Shown one piece after another: positions 17,778-26,227 of a DNA stretch of 64,000 bases (position 1 is the stretch's first letter; every line of letters starts with the position of its first letter). The stretch lies in contig NZ_CP071182.1 of NCBI RefSeq assembly GCF_017298635.1, positions 3,696,001-3,760,000 of the forward strand. Direction: 5' to 3'. This stretch comes from Paenalicyclobacillus mengziensis (GTDB lineage: Bacteria > Bacillota > Bacilli > Alicyclobacillales > Alicyclobacillaceae). The notes under the pieces were generated by a model that made no database searches, was not told where the DNA came from, and worked only from the letters and a program-made list of their open reading frames with translations. Both the position numbers and the translations under genes were made by a program.

Positions 17778-17807
17778 ACATTCCCCCGTCTCCAGACAGG
17801 GGAATGT
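17778..17807 (-). terminator. Terminator of the glucosaminidase gene
   Basis: ACATTCCCC / GGGGAATGT stem (17778-17786, 17799-17807), followed on the minus strand by TTGAGTTT. It lies 55 bases beyond the stop at 17862. Confidence 0.65.
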
Positions 17808-17861
17808 GGAAAGCTTGCTTTGGCTTCTCTGCTCGTGACGTCTCTGCTCGTAACTTGCCAA

Positions 17862-20153
17862 CTATTGAACCTGAACTAAGTTTACCTCCGCTGTCGAGAT
17901 ATAACCTTGCAGCACTTGCCCGGTACTTTGGTCACATATCTCAACCGGCACAAACCCGCCTTCCGGTGTTGGGGAATTCGACACGACAAAGTATCCGGAA
18001 TGAATGGTTTGAATCACCGACTGCTTGTCCTGGCCGTAGACTTGAATCGTCGTATTTGTACTCTCCGGTTGAAGTGCTACGGCGCGGTACACATTTTGCA
18101 ATTGAAGGTACTGTGAGTCCACCCAGCCATAACCCTCAACGTAGTCCCACTCGATAACGATGCCATTGGCCATGCCTATTGCAATCTTGCTGACCGTCAC
18201 CGTTTGACCGCTTGGAATGGTAGGTGGTGCCGGGTTAAACATCTGCCACATGGGAAAACTCCACTGCCCGGTCTGCGCCAATCCGTGTGCAGCCTGAAAT
18301 GCAAGAACTGCCTGTTTAGTAAGGGGTCCAAACTGCCCGTCCACTGTCAGTCCCGAATTCATCGACTGATTCAGGTACGACTGGATACTAGCCACGCTTG
18401 CCCCGAATGATCCGGTTTGTAACGTCCCAAAGTACATCTCCGCAGTACCTGCCCCCGCGGATGCATAGTACGGGAGACCCCCGTAGTTGGGAACCGACTT
18501 GACGGTAGCACTAGCCTGTGTGTAAAACTCCGGCTCTTTTCGGGATTCCGGTGCTGGGGGCTGATTGCTCGCTTTGTATTGCGTGTAACTAGATACGTTG
18601 TCCCCTACATAAGAGGCCATTTGGTTCATCAAGGATCCAATGGAACTTGCCCATTGCGGATCGGTCGCGTAGTTTACATTCATTCCTTTTAAAGTCGGCG
18701 AAACATATAAATTAGACCCGGGGGTCAGGTAATTGTTTCTGACCTCCCACCCCTGGAACAAAATCGCATATTCTTCACTCGGAAATAGCCCAGCATCTTG
18801 CCCAGGCGCAGAATCGTATGCTCCGTATCCAAACAAATTGTTTTTGGTCTGTGCAATCTGACTCTTTCCCCAGTAACTCTCGAGAATAGCGTGGGAGACA
18901 AGGTAGTTTGCATCCACGCCATAGGTATTTTGCGAATTCATGAAGGTTTGTCCAAGACCAGTCATCGGTGAACTATGGCTCAGCAAATAACTGTCGATTG
19001 AATTCGCATTGATGTTGGTCGGGGCACCATACCGCAAGTCCACGTTTGGAAACGTTCCTGTCGGCTGCGTCTGAGTGGGTGTTGACGCTGATGTTGAGGT
19101 CGAACCGCTCGAGGTCGAACCGCTTGAGGTCGAACCGCTTGAGGTCGAACCGCTTGAGGTCGAACCGCTTGAGGTCGAACCGCTCGAGGTCGAACCGTTT
19201 GAGGTCGAACCGCTTGAGGTCGAACCGCTCGATGGAGCTGAAACAGATACGTTCATATACCAACTGGTCCCGTCCCACTTTGATGTGACAGGAATCTGGT
19301 TCAACGCTTGCATCACGTACCATATCGGCAGATATTCTGTCAACTGGTTGGATGCCGGATCGACCTCAGCAATCCCGTCGCACGAGGCAACAACTTTTCC
19401 GTTAATGGCTATCTTCACAGCACCTGATGGTGATGAAGCCGGAATAATTTTTGGATTCATCGAAGATGGAACCGTAAAGTCGAAAACACCATTTTTCCAT
19501 GTGCTGGAGATTCCTGCTTTAGACAATGCTTGGCCCACGTACCAAATCGGAACATACGTCGTTTGATTCTCAACAAATCCACTTGGTTTCGCTATCAATT
19601 TTCCGTTCAAATAGATAGCCTTCGTACTGAGTGAAGACGAAGCCATGGCGACGGTAGTGGATGGAGACCATGTCAGGTCCCAACTGGTCCCATCCCACTT
19701 TGAGGTGACGTGAATTTGTTTTAGCGCCTGTATCAGATACCAGATGGGCAGATACTCAGTGAGTTGGTTAGATGAAGGGTCGATTTCAGCCATACCACTG
19801 CACGACTCTACGACTTGTCCATTAATAGCTATCTTTATCTCGCCTGTTTGTGATGAGGCGGGAACAATGCGCGGGTTCATGGATGGCGGAACGGTAAGGT
19901 TTAGCACATTATTTTTCCATGTAATTGAGATTCCAATCTTAGACAAGGCCTGCCCCACGTACCAAACCGGAACATACGTCGAACCATTCACCACGAAACC
20001 ACTTGGCTTTGACATCAGTTTCCCATTCAGGTAAATGGCCTTCGTGCTGAGTGTGGGTCTTTGTGTTGGTGTTGTCGATGCCATAGCGGACTGCGTGGAT
20101 AAGACGACGGCAAACGAGGAGGACAGGGCGAGTATCGACAGCGCTCGTTTCAA
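17862..20153 (-). CDS. Secreted cell-wall glucosaminidase with duplicated stalk domains and peptidoglycan-binding domain
   Basis: 763 residues. A signal peptide (about 1-25, ending AMAS) is followed by two tandem copies of a 140-residue module (about 36-170 and 175-310), each starting STKAIYLNGKL, like the copper-amine-oxidase-N-type stalk repeats of Firmicute surface proteins. A flexible SGSTS linker (about 310-365) follows. The catalytic domain at about 385-545 resembles LytD-type N-acetylglucosaminidases (SHAILESYWGKSQIAQTKNN, NNLFGYGAYDS). A peptidoglycan-binding-1 domain is at about 590-645 (VDGQFGPLTKQAVLAFQAAH), then a C-terminal SH3-like tail. TTG start with AAGGGG upstream. Probably an autolysin in wall turnover. 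Confidence 0.85.
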   Translation of the reverse strand: MKRALSILALSSSFAVVLSTQSAMASTTPTQRPTLSTKAIYLNGKLMSKPSGFVVNGSTYVPVWYVGQALSKIGISITWKNNVLNLTVPPSMNPRIVPASSQTGEIKIAINGQVVESCSGMAEIDPSSNQLTEYLPIWYLIQALKQIHVTSKWDGTSWDLTWSPSTTVAMASSSLSTKAIYLNGKLIAKPSGFVENQTTYVPIWYVGQALSKAGISSTWKNGVFDFTVPSSMNPKIIPASSPSGAVKIAINGKVVASCDGIAEVDPASNQLTEYLPIWYVMQALNQIPVTSKWDGTSWYMNVSVSAPSSGSTSSGSTSNGSTSSGSTSSGSTSSGSTSSGSTSSGSTSSGSTSTSASTPTQTQPTGTFPNVDLRYGAPTNINANSIDSYLLSHSSPMTGLGQTFMNSQNTYGVDANYLVSHAILESYWGKSQIAQTKNNLFGYGAYDSAPGQDAGLFPSEEYAILFQGWEVRNNYLTPGSNLYVSPTLKGMNVNYATDPQWASSIGSLMNQMASYVGDNVSSYTQYKASNQPPAPESRKEPEFYTQASATVKSVPNYGGLPYYASAGAGTAEMYFGTLQTGSFGASVASIQSYLNQSMNSGLTVDGQFGPLTKQAVLAFQAAHGLAQTGQWSFPMWQMFNPAPPTIPSGQTVTVSKIAIGMANGIVIEWDYVEGYGWVDSQYLQLQNVYRAVALQPESTNTTIQVYGQDKQSVIQTIHSGYFVVSNSPTPEGGFVPVEICDQSTGQVLQGYISTAEVNLVQVQ
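19096..19230. repeat. Nine tandem 15-bp units encoding the Gly-Ser-Thr linker
   Basis: Nine head-to-tail copies of GAGGTCGAACCGCTT with C/T or single-base variants, 135 bp in all. Read on the minus strand each unit codes for SGSTS-type pentapeptides in the linker of the glucosaminidase. The near identity points to recent slippage or recombination, so copy number is likely variable. Confidence 0.95.
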
Positions 20154-20201
20154 GAGTCTTCGGCCCCTTTACTTATGTATAGTACCTAATAAAAATGACG
20201 A

Positions 20202-20813
20202 CTACGAAGCGTAGTTGAAGCTGTTCATAATAGCATCGCGAAGCGCCTGGTTCTGCTGACTGACCAAAACGTCGATTTCTGTGTATCCGGATTGGTTCGT
20301 ACTGACTTGCACTCGACCTGTACCTTGATACGAGCTTCCAGCGACGTTAAAGTCATAGTTGGCAATCAAACCACCCGCTCCTGATACCTGGACGTTCGAT
20401 GCATTTTTCTCGCTGATGACTTGAGCCGGATCCGGCTTACCGTTTGCATTCATGTAGCATCCAACACATGTTGAATACAGCACACGAACCTGTTCTTGCG
20501 GGTTTGCGGGATTCGAAAAGGTAATGGCCTTGTAATCACCACCGGTTGTCGTCGAAGGATTCCACCCCTTCGGTATACTGACAGTGATTCCTTGGCCCTG
20601 AAATCCTGTAAATGGTTGTAAGTCAACGACAGACACGGGACCTGTTGAAGTTGCGTTGTTTGAGGGAGAGTTTGAGGAGTTTGTAGTGGTGTTCTGTTGC
20701 TGACCGGTCGTCAAACGATTATTTGCAGACGGTCTCTGCACTGCCGGGCTAGTCCCACATCCAGTAATTACAAGGCATGTCGTGGCGGCGATCCCGAGAA
20801 CAAATTTCTTCAT
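20202..20813 (-). CDS. Lipoprotein with PsbP-like domain, function unknown
   Basis: 203 residues from the ATG at 20811-20813, with GGAG eight bases upstream; the product starts MKKFVLGIAATTCLVITGC, a lipoprotein signal with lipobox VITGC. A Ser/Thr/Asn-rich spacer spans about residues 20-65. The remainder resembles small PsbP/MOG1-type lipoprotein domains (ITVSIPKGWNPST, then KAITFSNP and a C-terminal amphipathic helix), by eye. It lies just upstream of the glucosaminidase gene on the same strand (48 bases), so the two may be co-transcribed and both act in the envelope. Confidence 0.75.
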   Translation of the reverse strand: MKKFVLGIAATTCLVITGCGTSPAVQRPSANNRLTTGQQQNTTTNSSNSPSNNATSTGPVSVVDLQPFTGFQGQGITVSIPKGWNPSTTTGGDYKAITFSNPANPQEQVRVLYSTCVGCYMNANGKPDPAQVISEKNASNVQVSGAGGLIANYDFNVAGSSYQGTGRVQVSTNQSGYTEIDVLVSQQNQALRDAIMNSFNYAS

Positions 20814-21239
20814 TTCATCAACTCCATCTCTTCCTATATGGTATTTCGTAGCAATAGAGACACGCATACCCTGTACAACAGTCTTCGACAAGATTCGGTA
20901 ATTAGTGTCCGTACTTTCGCATTTTATTTGAGATAACGACGTTTTCCGATGATGCTATATTCCGAGGCAAGGTGAATAACGACGAAAGAATCGGGGTCAT
21001 CAAGCTAATCTTACCATATTTTTCGCGTTTATGGAGACGCGGCGGACATTTTGTCTATATTTGGAACTTGAAATTTGTCTATGTTCCGAGAGAAAAACAT
21101 CGCTCTATGGAGATTGGTGACACGGGGTAACCGTTCGCGTTCTCGATCTCGGGGATGAAAATAGGATCCGGGAGTTGCCGATCGCAGGAAATAAAGTTGC
21201 GTACTCTCAAAATCCTCGACCACGGTATGGATAATCAGC
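20814..21239. other. Intergenic region without recognisable genes
   Basis: 426 bases before the ynfA stop. It should hold the promoter of the lipoprotein gene. A short direct repeat TTTGTCTAT occurs twice near 21052 and 21075. No RNA gene or strong promoter could be identified, and short open frames here look random. Confidence 0.4.
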
Positions 21240-21560
21240 TTACTTTTTATAAACCATGACGAAGACGCCCACTAAACAGATGGCTGCTCCTATCCACTCA
21301 CCGATGTCAGGAAATCTCCTGTCTACTGTCCAGCCCCATAGGAGTGCCATCACAATGAAAACCCCACCATAGGCGGCATAAGTCTTACCAAACGAAAATT
21401 CCTGACGGGTGGCAACAATACCATAGAAAACCATAATCAAAGCACCGATAATTCCAACCCAGAATGGTTTTCCACTTCTTAACCACAACCAGATGAGATA
21501 ACCGCCGCCAATCTCAGCTAGTCCAGCTAAAATAAAGAGTAGCATTGCCCGAATGATCAC
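21240..21560 (-). CDS. ynfA: YnfA/UPF0060-family small membrane protein
   Basis: 106 residues with four hydrophobic helices. Family features are present: the glycine-rich first helix ([18 protein letters not shown]), the [13 protein letters not shown] helix, and a C-terminal [16 protein letters not shown] helix. The fold resembles the small multidrug resistance type, and export has been proposed for the family, but the function is not established. GTG start with GAGGGGGG six bases upstream. Confidence 0.9.
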   Translation of the reverse strand: MIIRAMLLFILAGLAEIGGGYLIWLWLRSGKPFWVGIIGALIMVFYGIVATRQEFSFGKTYAAYGGVFIVMALLWGWTVDRRFPDIGEWIGAAICLVGVFVMVYKK

Positions 21561-21734
21561 CCGATACCCCCCTCTTTATGCTTGCTCATCTGTTATTCGG
21601 TATGTATTTTTGCGTTTGACGACGCGTCGGAGCGCTTTTGTTCGCAGCATAGACTTGTTGGCGGTCTGTTCAGGTCTCGGGCCGACGCTGTCTACACTGT
21701 GGTCCTCCGTTGTCGGGCGCGTAGAGTTGTCTTG

Positions 21735-22289
21735 CTACAAAATCCTACTGGCCAGGATGACAGAAGTCTTCAAAGAGGTACGAAGTTCAACCGCGACTAG
21801 TTTGGGATGATGTAACCACGTTTCACGAACCCTATCTTGCTTCCCCTTCCAATCCTCCGGCCAAAATTCGATGGGTGTGAAATCGTCTAAACAAATCAAT
21901 CCGCCCACCTCTGTGGCATTCACAATCCTGTCAACCCCAGCCAACTTTGCTGGTTTTGCATCAACAAACACGAAACGAAACGGACCCTCCTCTAAAATTT
22001 GTTCCCACTCACCGAGAATCGGATGGACGTGAGGTAAATCGAAGAACAAATCCCTTACTACACTAGACGTTCTCACATCTCGGTCCACAGTAAACAGGTC
22101 AAGTGAAGTGGCACTAGCCATCCAAGCGGTGCTCACTCCGCACCCGGTACCAATCTCTGCGATTTTGCCCGTTTGCAAATGTCCAACCAGCACGTGAAGC
22201 AATTCACCGACTTCATCGAGACAAGAATTGTTGTAACTAAGCCTGTTTGCAAGACTCATTGCCCGTTCAACAAGAGAGGGCTTAACCAA
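21735..22289 (-). CDS. SAM-dependent O-methyltransferase-like protein
   Basis: 184 residues. The class I methyltransferase core is visible: motif I EIGTGCGVSTAWM near residue 44-56, an acidic end of strand 2 (FTVDRD), and FRFVFVDAKPAKL near 104-116, whose Asp resembles the metal or catalytic Asp of caffeoyl-CoA-type O-methyltransferases. It is shorter than usual (about 200-220 residues) at the N-terminus. The best start is a TTG at 22287-22289 with AAAGGCGG ten bases upstream, which is weak. A small frame ends 27 bases upstream. Confidence 0.75.
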   Translation of the reverse strand: MVKPSLVERAMSLANRLSYNNSCLDEVGELLHVLVGHLQTGKIAEIGTGCGVSTAWMASATSLDLFTVDRDVRTSSVVRDLFFDLPHVHPILGEWEQILEEGPFRFVFVDAKPAKLAGVDRIVNATEVGGLICLDDFTPIEFWPEDWKGKQDRVRETWLHHPKLVAVELRTSLKTSVILASRIL

Positions 22290-22316
22290 CGCATGTACAC
22301 CGCCTTTGCAACCACT

Positions 22317-22484
22317 TCAAACCCTTTTCAAAACCAAAGCCGCGACGTGTTTCTCAATCAGACCCGCTCCGGACGGAGTCCCGTTATGGACGATGCTAGC
22401 TAGCTGGTGTTGCTCGCCAGCTTCTATTACCTCAATGTCTCTTCCGTCCGAAAGCGTCACTGCAAGTCTACGTACCTCCGTCAA
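22317..22484 (-). CDS. Candidate small protein upstream of the methyltransferase gene
   Basis: A 55-codon frame from a TTG at 22482-22484 to TGA at 22317-22319; a GTG at 22458-22460 would give 47 residues. The translation (LTEVRRLAVTLSDG near the start, SGAGLIEKHVAALVLKRV at the end) has a balanced, protein-like composition with no low complexity. GGAGGT lies 13 bases before the GTG, which is longer than ideal. It is between the sedolisin and methyltransferase genes on the same strand. It could be real and translationally linked to the methyltransferase, or chance. Confidence 0.4.
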   Translation of the reverse strand: MTEVRRLAVTLSDGRDIEVIEAGEQHQLASIVHNGTPSGAGLIEKHVAALVLKRV

Positions 22485-22514
22485 TCGTTGATTCCAGCTC
22501 TACTTGGGTTCGAT

Positions 22515-24224
22515 TCAGCTACCACTTTGGCTGAGTGCTTGAATCAATCTACCGCCATTTGGACTGCCTAGGCCCGTACAAGGATCCCATCCTGGTCCTG
22601 CCGGATAGATGTCACCAACGCCATTCGGGTCGTTATTGCCACTTGTGATGTCATGAAAAGCATGTGCCTGGCTCGACAGGCTGTACAAAACCGGATTTAA
22701 AAATCCCATTTGGTGCCCTAGGGTATGATTGGCAATGGCAACAAGCCCTGACCACAGGGGCGCGACAGCACTGGTTCCTCCGATGGCAAACTGATTGCCA
22801 TCGACAAGCACCTGATATCCGGTAGCGGGATCGGCATCGCCTGCCACGTCCGGCACCCCCCGTCCAGTCCCACCGCCCGGGTTCGCCGATGGTGGGACGT
22901 GCGCATTCTCTTGCCAGGTTGGCAGGGGGAACACTGCGCTCACACCGCCGCCTGTTGCTCCGCCATTTACGCCATCATTCCACACTGTCTCGCTCGTAAT
23001 GGTCGAACCGCTCCCGACCAATCGCGTGCCTCCACACGCCAGTGCGTACGGGCATGATGCGGGAAAGTCCACATGGTAGAGGCCGTCGTTGACCCCATCT
23101 GTCGAGCCGTTGTCGCCAGCGGCGACGCAGACCGTGACCCCGAGGGCGGTAGCGTTCTGTATGGCGCTATTCATCGCGTTGATGGCCTGACCCGTCCACG
23201 AACTCTCCGGACCTCCCCAACTAATGGAAATCACAGAGGGTTTGTTCGTCGTGTCGTGGGCGGCCGTCGAAATGGCCTTGACAAAGCCTGCGTCTGTATT
23301 CGGGGCAAAATATACAACAATCCGAGCACCCGGGGCAACAGACCCGACGACTTCGATATCGAGATCGACTTCGCCATCAGGCCCGTTGGCGTTTCCTGTG
23401 GGTTGATTCCTGCCCCCATCCACCGACACTGCTGTAATCGTCGGCGTTGGCACGTTGAGACTGGAGAAATACTGGTCAAGATTGCTTTTATTGTAACCAC
23501 CGCCAAGCTCAATGATGGCGACGCATTGATCGCTGCAATTCACGTTGCTTGGGAAGTTGTACAGTTCAGCGACCTGAGTGGGTGTATATGACATCTGCGC
23601 TGCCTGAGCAGGATTGAGTTCGGAAGTGTCTGACTCCAAAGGAGCTTGAGCCGTACTTCGTAGGTCGCCGTTGCCATGAACCACACTTTCCTCGTAGATG
23701 CGAAAATGCGGCTTTGCCTGAGGGCGATTGTCAAGTCCCAACACCGCCGTCACAATGTCCTTCAAATAGTCCGGTACGTGAACCGGCCCGGTATGTCCTC
23801 GATACGAGAAATCAGGATGCAGATAGTTCTCGAGGGTGACACCAAAGGCCTTGTTGCATGCTGCTGCACAACCAGAGAGGGTCATCATTCCCATTGCAGG
23901 GTTGACATTCTCAACTGTCAGACCGTTTTTTGCAGCAAATTCTCGAACTTGGTCAACATCAGCAGAATCCGTTCCGTGATTTGCAGCGAATTCCTCATGC
24001 GTCATGTACTTGCGGTCAGCAGGTGACCGCGCGCTAAGATCTTCGATTTTACGCATCAGTTCCGCTGATGAGCGGCGTCGCAAAAGCACGGTTACGGAGA
24101 TCGTTTCATTTGCGTCCGTCGGGCCAGTGTCTACCGCCCCCGGAAAAATGCTGCGCTCACTACCGGAAATCGGAACGTGGTTTGGGAATGTACCACCTTG
24201 CGTTACGGATGCATCGTCTGGCAT
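22515..24224 (-). CDS. Sedolisin-family (S53) acid protease, kumamolisin-like
   Basis: 569 residues from the ATG at 24222-24224, ten bases after AAGGAG. Pro-kumamolisin-type prodomain at about residues 25-190, then the subtilisin-fold catalytic domain. Catalytic residues are Glu285 and Asp289 (GEVDLDIEV), oxyanion Asp371 (AAGDNGSTDG) and Ser485 in GGTSAVAPLW. The C-terminal calcium site appears as DITSGNN and GPGWDPCTGLG. Sedolisins cleave proteins at low pH. No classical signal peptide precedes the prodomain, as I recall for kumamolisin precursors, so export must use another route or happen on lysis. Six cysteines are present, unusual for a secreted bacillus protease. Confidence 0.93.
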   Translation of the reverse strand: MPDDASVTQGGTFPNHVPISGSERSIFPGAVDTGPTDANETISVTVLLRRRSSAELMRKIEDLSARSPADRKYMTHEEFAANHGTDSADVDQVREFAAKNGLTVENVNPAMGMMTLSGCAAACNKAFGVTLENYLHPDFSYRGHTGPVHVPDYLKDIVTAVLGLDNRPQAKPHFRIYEESVVHGNGDLRSTAQAPLESDTSELNPAQAAQMSYTPTQVAELYNFPSNVNCSDQCVAIIELGGGYNKSNLDQYFSSLNVPTPTITAVSVDGGRNQPTGNANGPDGEVDLDIEVVGSVAPGARIVVYFAPNTDAGFVKAISTAAHDTTNKPSVISISWGGPESSWTGQAINAMNSAIQNATALGVTVCVAAGDNGSTDGVNDGLYHVDFPASCPYALACGGTRLVGSGSTITSETVWNDGVNGGATGGGVSAVFPLPTWQENAHVPPSANPGGGTGRGVPDVAGDADPATGYQVLVDGNQFAIGGTSAVAPLWSGLVAIANHTLGHQMGFLNPVLYSLSSQAHAFHDITSGNNDPNGVGDIYPAGPGWDPCTGLGSPNGGRLIQALSQSGS

Positions 24225-24720
24225 ACACATCATTCTCCTTTACGTGGTTTACCCAAGTGAGGAGTGCGACAGGGCTCACAGAAATCATAACACAGATAAT
24301 TTTGAAACAATGGCACAAACTTGCCTTCCTCATTAAGAACGATGACCTTGGTTATGCAGAACGCGCTGACACCAGTTGTCGTGCCAGTGGATTGAGCTTA
24401 TAATTGTGCTGCGTCGTATTGTGCAGTTATAAGAACCATAGTGTTTCTATTCGCCATCGTCGTTCGCAGGTCAAGGTTCAGTTTCAGCAAGATAAGCAGC
24501 TTCAGCCTTAGATGGAAGCGATTCAGGCAAAAATCAGCACAGTTACTTAAGTTTCCTCAAATATTCACATTAGGTAGGCCTGAAGGCGCTTCCAGAATAA
24601 TCAATTTGCCGTAAAATATTGGTACAGCCCTGTGGAGGGAGGGAACACACCAAGTCGACTGGGCTTGGAAGTCTTTTGTTTTCCTGCACCCTAGAAACAA
24701 TGGAGAGGGAGGACTTTTAT
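24225..24720. other. Divergent intergenic region; possible catabolite-response element
   Basis: 496 bases between the sedolisin and citrate synthase genes, with no convincing gene. ATGGAAGCGATTCAG at 24512-24526 matches the CcpA site pattern WTGNAANCGNWNNCW except at one position, which would fit catabolite control of citrate synthase. No clean sigma-A promoter was identified by eye; the region is AT-rich at 24540-24620. Confidence 0.35.
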
Positions 24721-26049
24721 ATGTCATTGAAAGAAAAACTAGCTGAGAAAATCGAGCAACAGAGGCTTCGCACAGCCAAACTCTTAAAAGAGTATGGTGA
24801 TGTAAAGGTTGACGAGGTCACCATCTCGCAAGTCGTTGGCGGTATGCGGGGCATTAAGTCAATGGTAACGGACATTTCCTATCTCGACCCTGAGGAAGGC
24901 ATTCGATTCCGCGGTTACACAATCCCCGAGGTTTTAGAGAAATTACCAAAAATGCCTGGCGCAGAGATGCCTTATGTAGAAGGGCAATTTTACTTACTCC
25001 TAACTGGTGAAATTCCAACAGAAGAAGACGTTCAGGAATTAGCGGAAGAACTAAAAAAGCGAAAAGCCCTTCCTGAGTATGTCAAAGACATGCTGAGGGC
25101 AATGCCTAGAGATACACACCCAATGACGTTATTTGCAGCGGGCATCGTTGCCATGCAACGAGAGTCGAAATTTGCCGAGTACTACGAGGCGGGACACTTT
25201 AACAAAAACACAGCTTGGGAACCCACCTTGGAAGACGCGCTCGATCTCATGGCAAAATTGCCCGTACTTGGTGCCTATATCTATAGAATGAAATATCGAG
25301 GCGATACTTTTATCCCCTCCAATCCAGACCTCGACCTAGGCGGCGACTTCGCCAACATGATGGGCATTCCAAAACCGTATGATGACGTAGCGAGAATGTA
25401 TTTTATCCTCCATGCCGATCATGAAAGTGGTAACGTGTCTGCTCACACTGCACACCTTGTGGCCTCAGCTCTGTCTGATGTGTACTATTCTTACTCAGCT
25501 GCGATGGGTGGTCTAGCAGGTCCGTTACACGGACTCGCCAATCAGGAAGTGCTCAAGTGGATCCAAGAATTGATGAAAAACAAAAGTGGCGGCAAAGTGC
25601 CAACAAAAGACGAGTTAAAGAAGTTCGTTGAGGAAACACTGGCAAGCGGCCAGGTAATTCCAGGCTACGGGCACGCTGTGCTCCGAAAGACAGATCCGCG
25701 CTATATGGCGCAGCGTGAATTTGCATTGAATCATCTCAAGGACGATCCCATCTTCGCTGTCGTATCCATGCTCTTTGAAGTGGTTCCACCCATCTTGTCC
25801 TCGTTAGGTAAAGTGAAAAATCCATGGCCGAACGTCGATGCGCAATCCGGTGTTATCCAGTGGCACTATGGCGTCGTTGAGTACGACTTTTATACTGTCC
25901 TCTTTGGCATCGGACGGGCTCTCGGTGTTCTAGCAAACCTTGTATGGGACCGCGCACTTGGCTATGCAATTGAAAGGCCAAAATCTGTAACCACAGATAT
26001 GCTCGAGGAGTGGGCCGGGATTCACAAACAAGTTGAGACAGTTCGGTAA
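24721..26049 (+). CDS. Citrate synthase, eukaryote/mitochondrial-like type
   Basis: 442 residues from the ATG at 24721, with GGGAGG eight bases upstream. It condenses acetyl-CoA and oxaloacetate to citrate. The length and sequence resemble the eukaryotic (mitochondrial) citrate synthase branch, longer than the usual 370-residue bacillus enzyme. Active-site segments are HADHESGNVSAHTAHLV, AGPLHGLANQEV and PGYGHAVLRKTDPRY, with the three expected histidines. Where most enzymes read VDxHSG around the catalytic Asp, this one reads VDAQSGV, keeping Asp but replacing His by Gln. It is monocistronic, ending in a hairpin. Confidence 0.92.
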   Translation: MSLKEKLAEKIEQQRLRTAKLLKEYGDVKVDEVTISQVVGGMRGIKSMVTDISYLDPEEGIRFRGYTIPEVLEKLPKMPGAEMPYVEGQFYLLLTGEIPTEEDVQELAEELKKRKALPEYVKDMLRAMPRDTHPMTLFAAGIVAMQRESKFAEYYEAGHFNKNTAWEPTLEDALDLMAKLPVLGAYIYRMKYRGDTFIPSNPDLDLGGDFANMMGIPKPYDDVARMYFILHADHESGNVSAHTAHLVASALSDVYYSYSAAMGGLAGPLHGLANQEVLKWIQELMKNKSGGKVPTKDELKKFVEETLASGQVIPGYGHAVLRKTDPRYMAQREFALNHLKDDPIFAVVSMLFEVVPPILSSLGKVKNPWPNVDAQSGVIQWHYGVVEYDFYTVLFGIGRALGVLANLVWDRALGYAIERPKSVTTDMLEEWAGIHKQVETVR

Positions 26050-26149
26050 CAACGGACTGCACCAATATTCATCCGATATCTGTTGTGCAATAAGCGCAAA
26101 TAGGTCATGAACGAAGGCTCACCAATTCAATCTGAGCAGTAACACACAA

Positions 26150-26184
26150 GAGGCCGCTTACCACGATGCCAGGTTAGCGGCCTC
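26150..26184. terminator. Hairpin after citrate synthase
   Basis: GAGGCCGCTTACC / GGTTAGCGGCCTC with one mismatch and a 9-base loop, between the citrate synthase stop and the converging spore-type genes. It has no long T run but suits bidirectional termination. Confidence 0.6.
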
Positions 26185-26227
26185 CGTACTTTCGTGCAAA
26201 AAAAGAAATAAAGAGTAGCTGCCTTTC

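Noticed and set aside
19096-19230. CRISPR-like repetition
   Set aside because: Units are contiguous 15-mers without spacers and are in frame within a gene.
19046-19566. Open frames opposite the glucosaminidase linker with EVEPL and SNRSR-type repeats
   Set aside because: They only mirror the 15-bp repeat that encodes the SGSTS linker on the minus strand; no ribosome site and no independent protein features.
21029-21223. Small minus-strand frame before ynfA
   Set aside because: No ribosome site, Arg-rich and unlike neighbours; likely chance.
24225-24720. Riboswitch or T-box upstream of citrate synthase
   Set aside because: No T-box core, no terminator before the start and no recognisable aptamer sequence.
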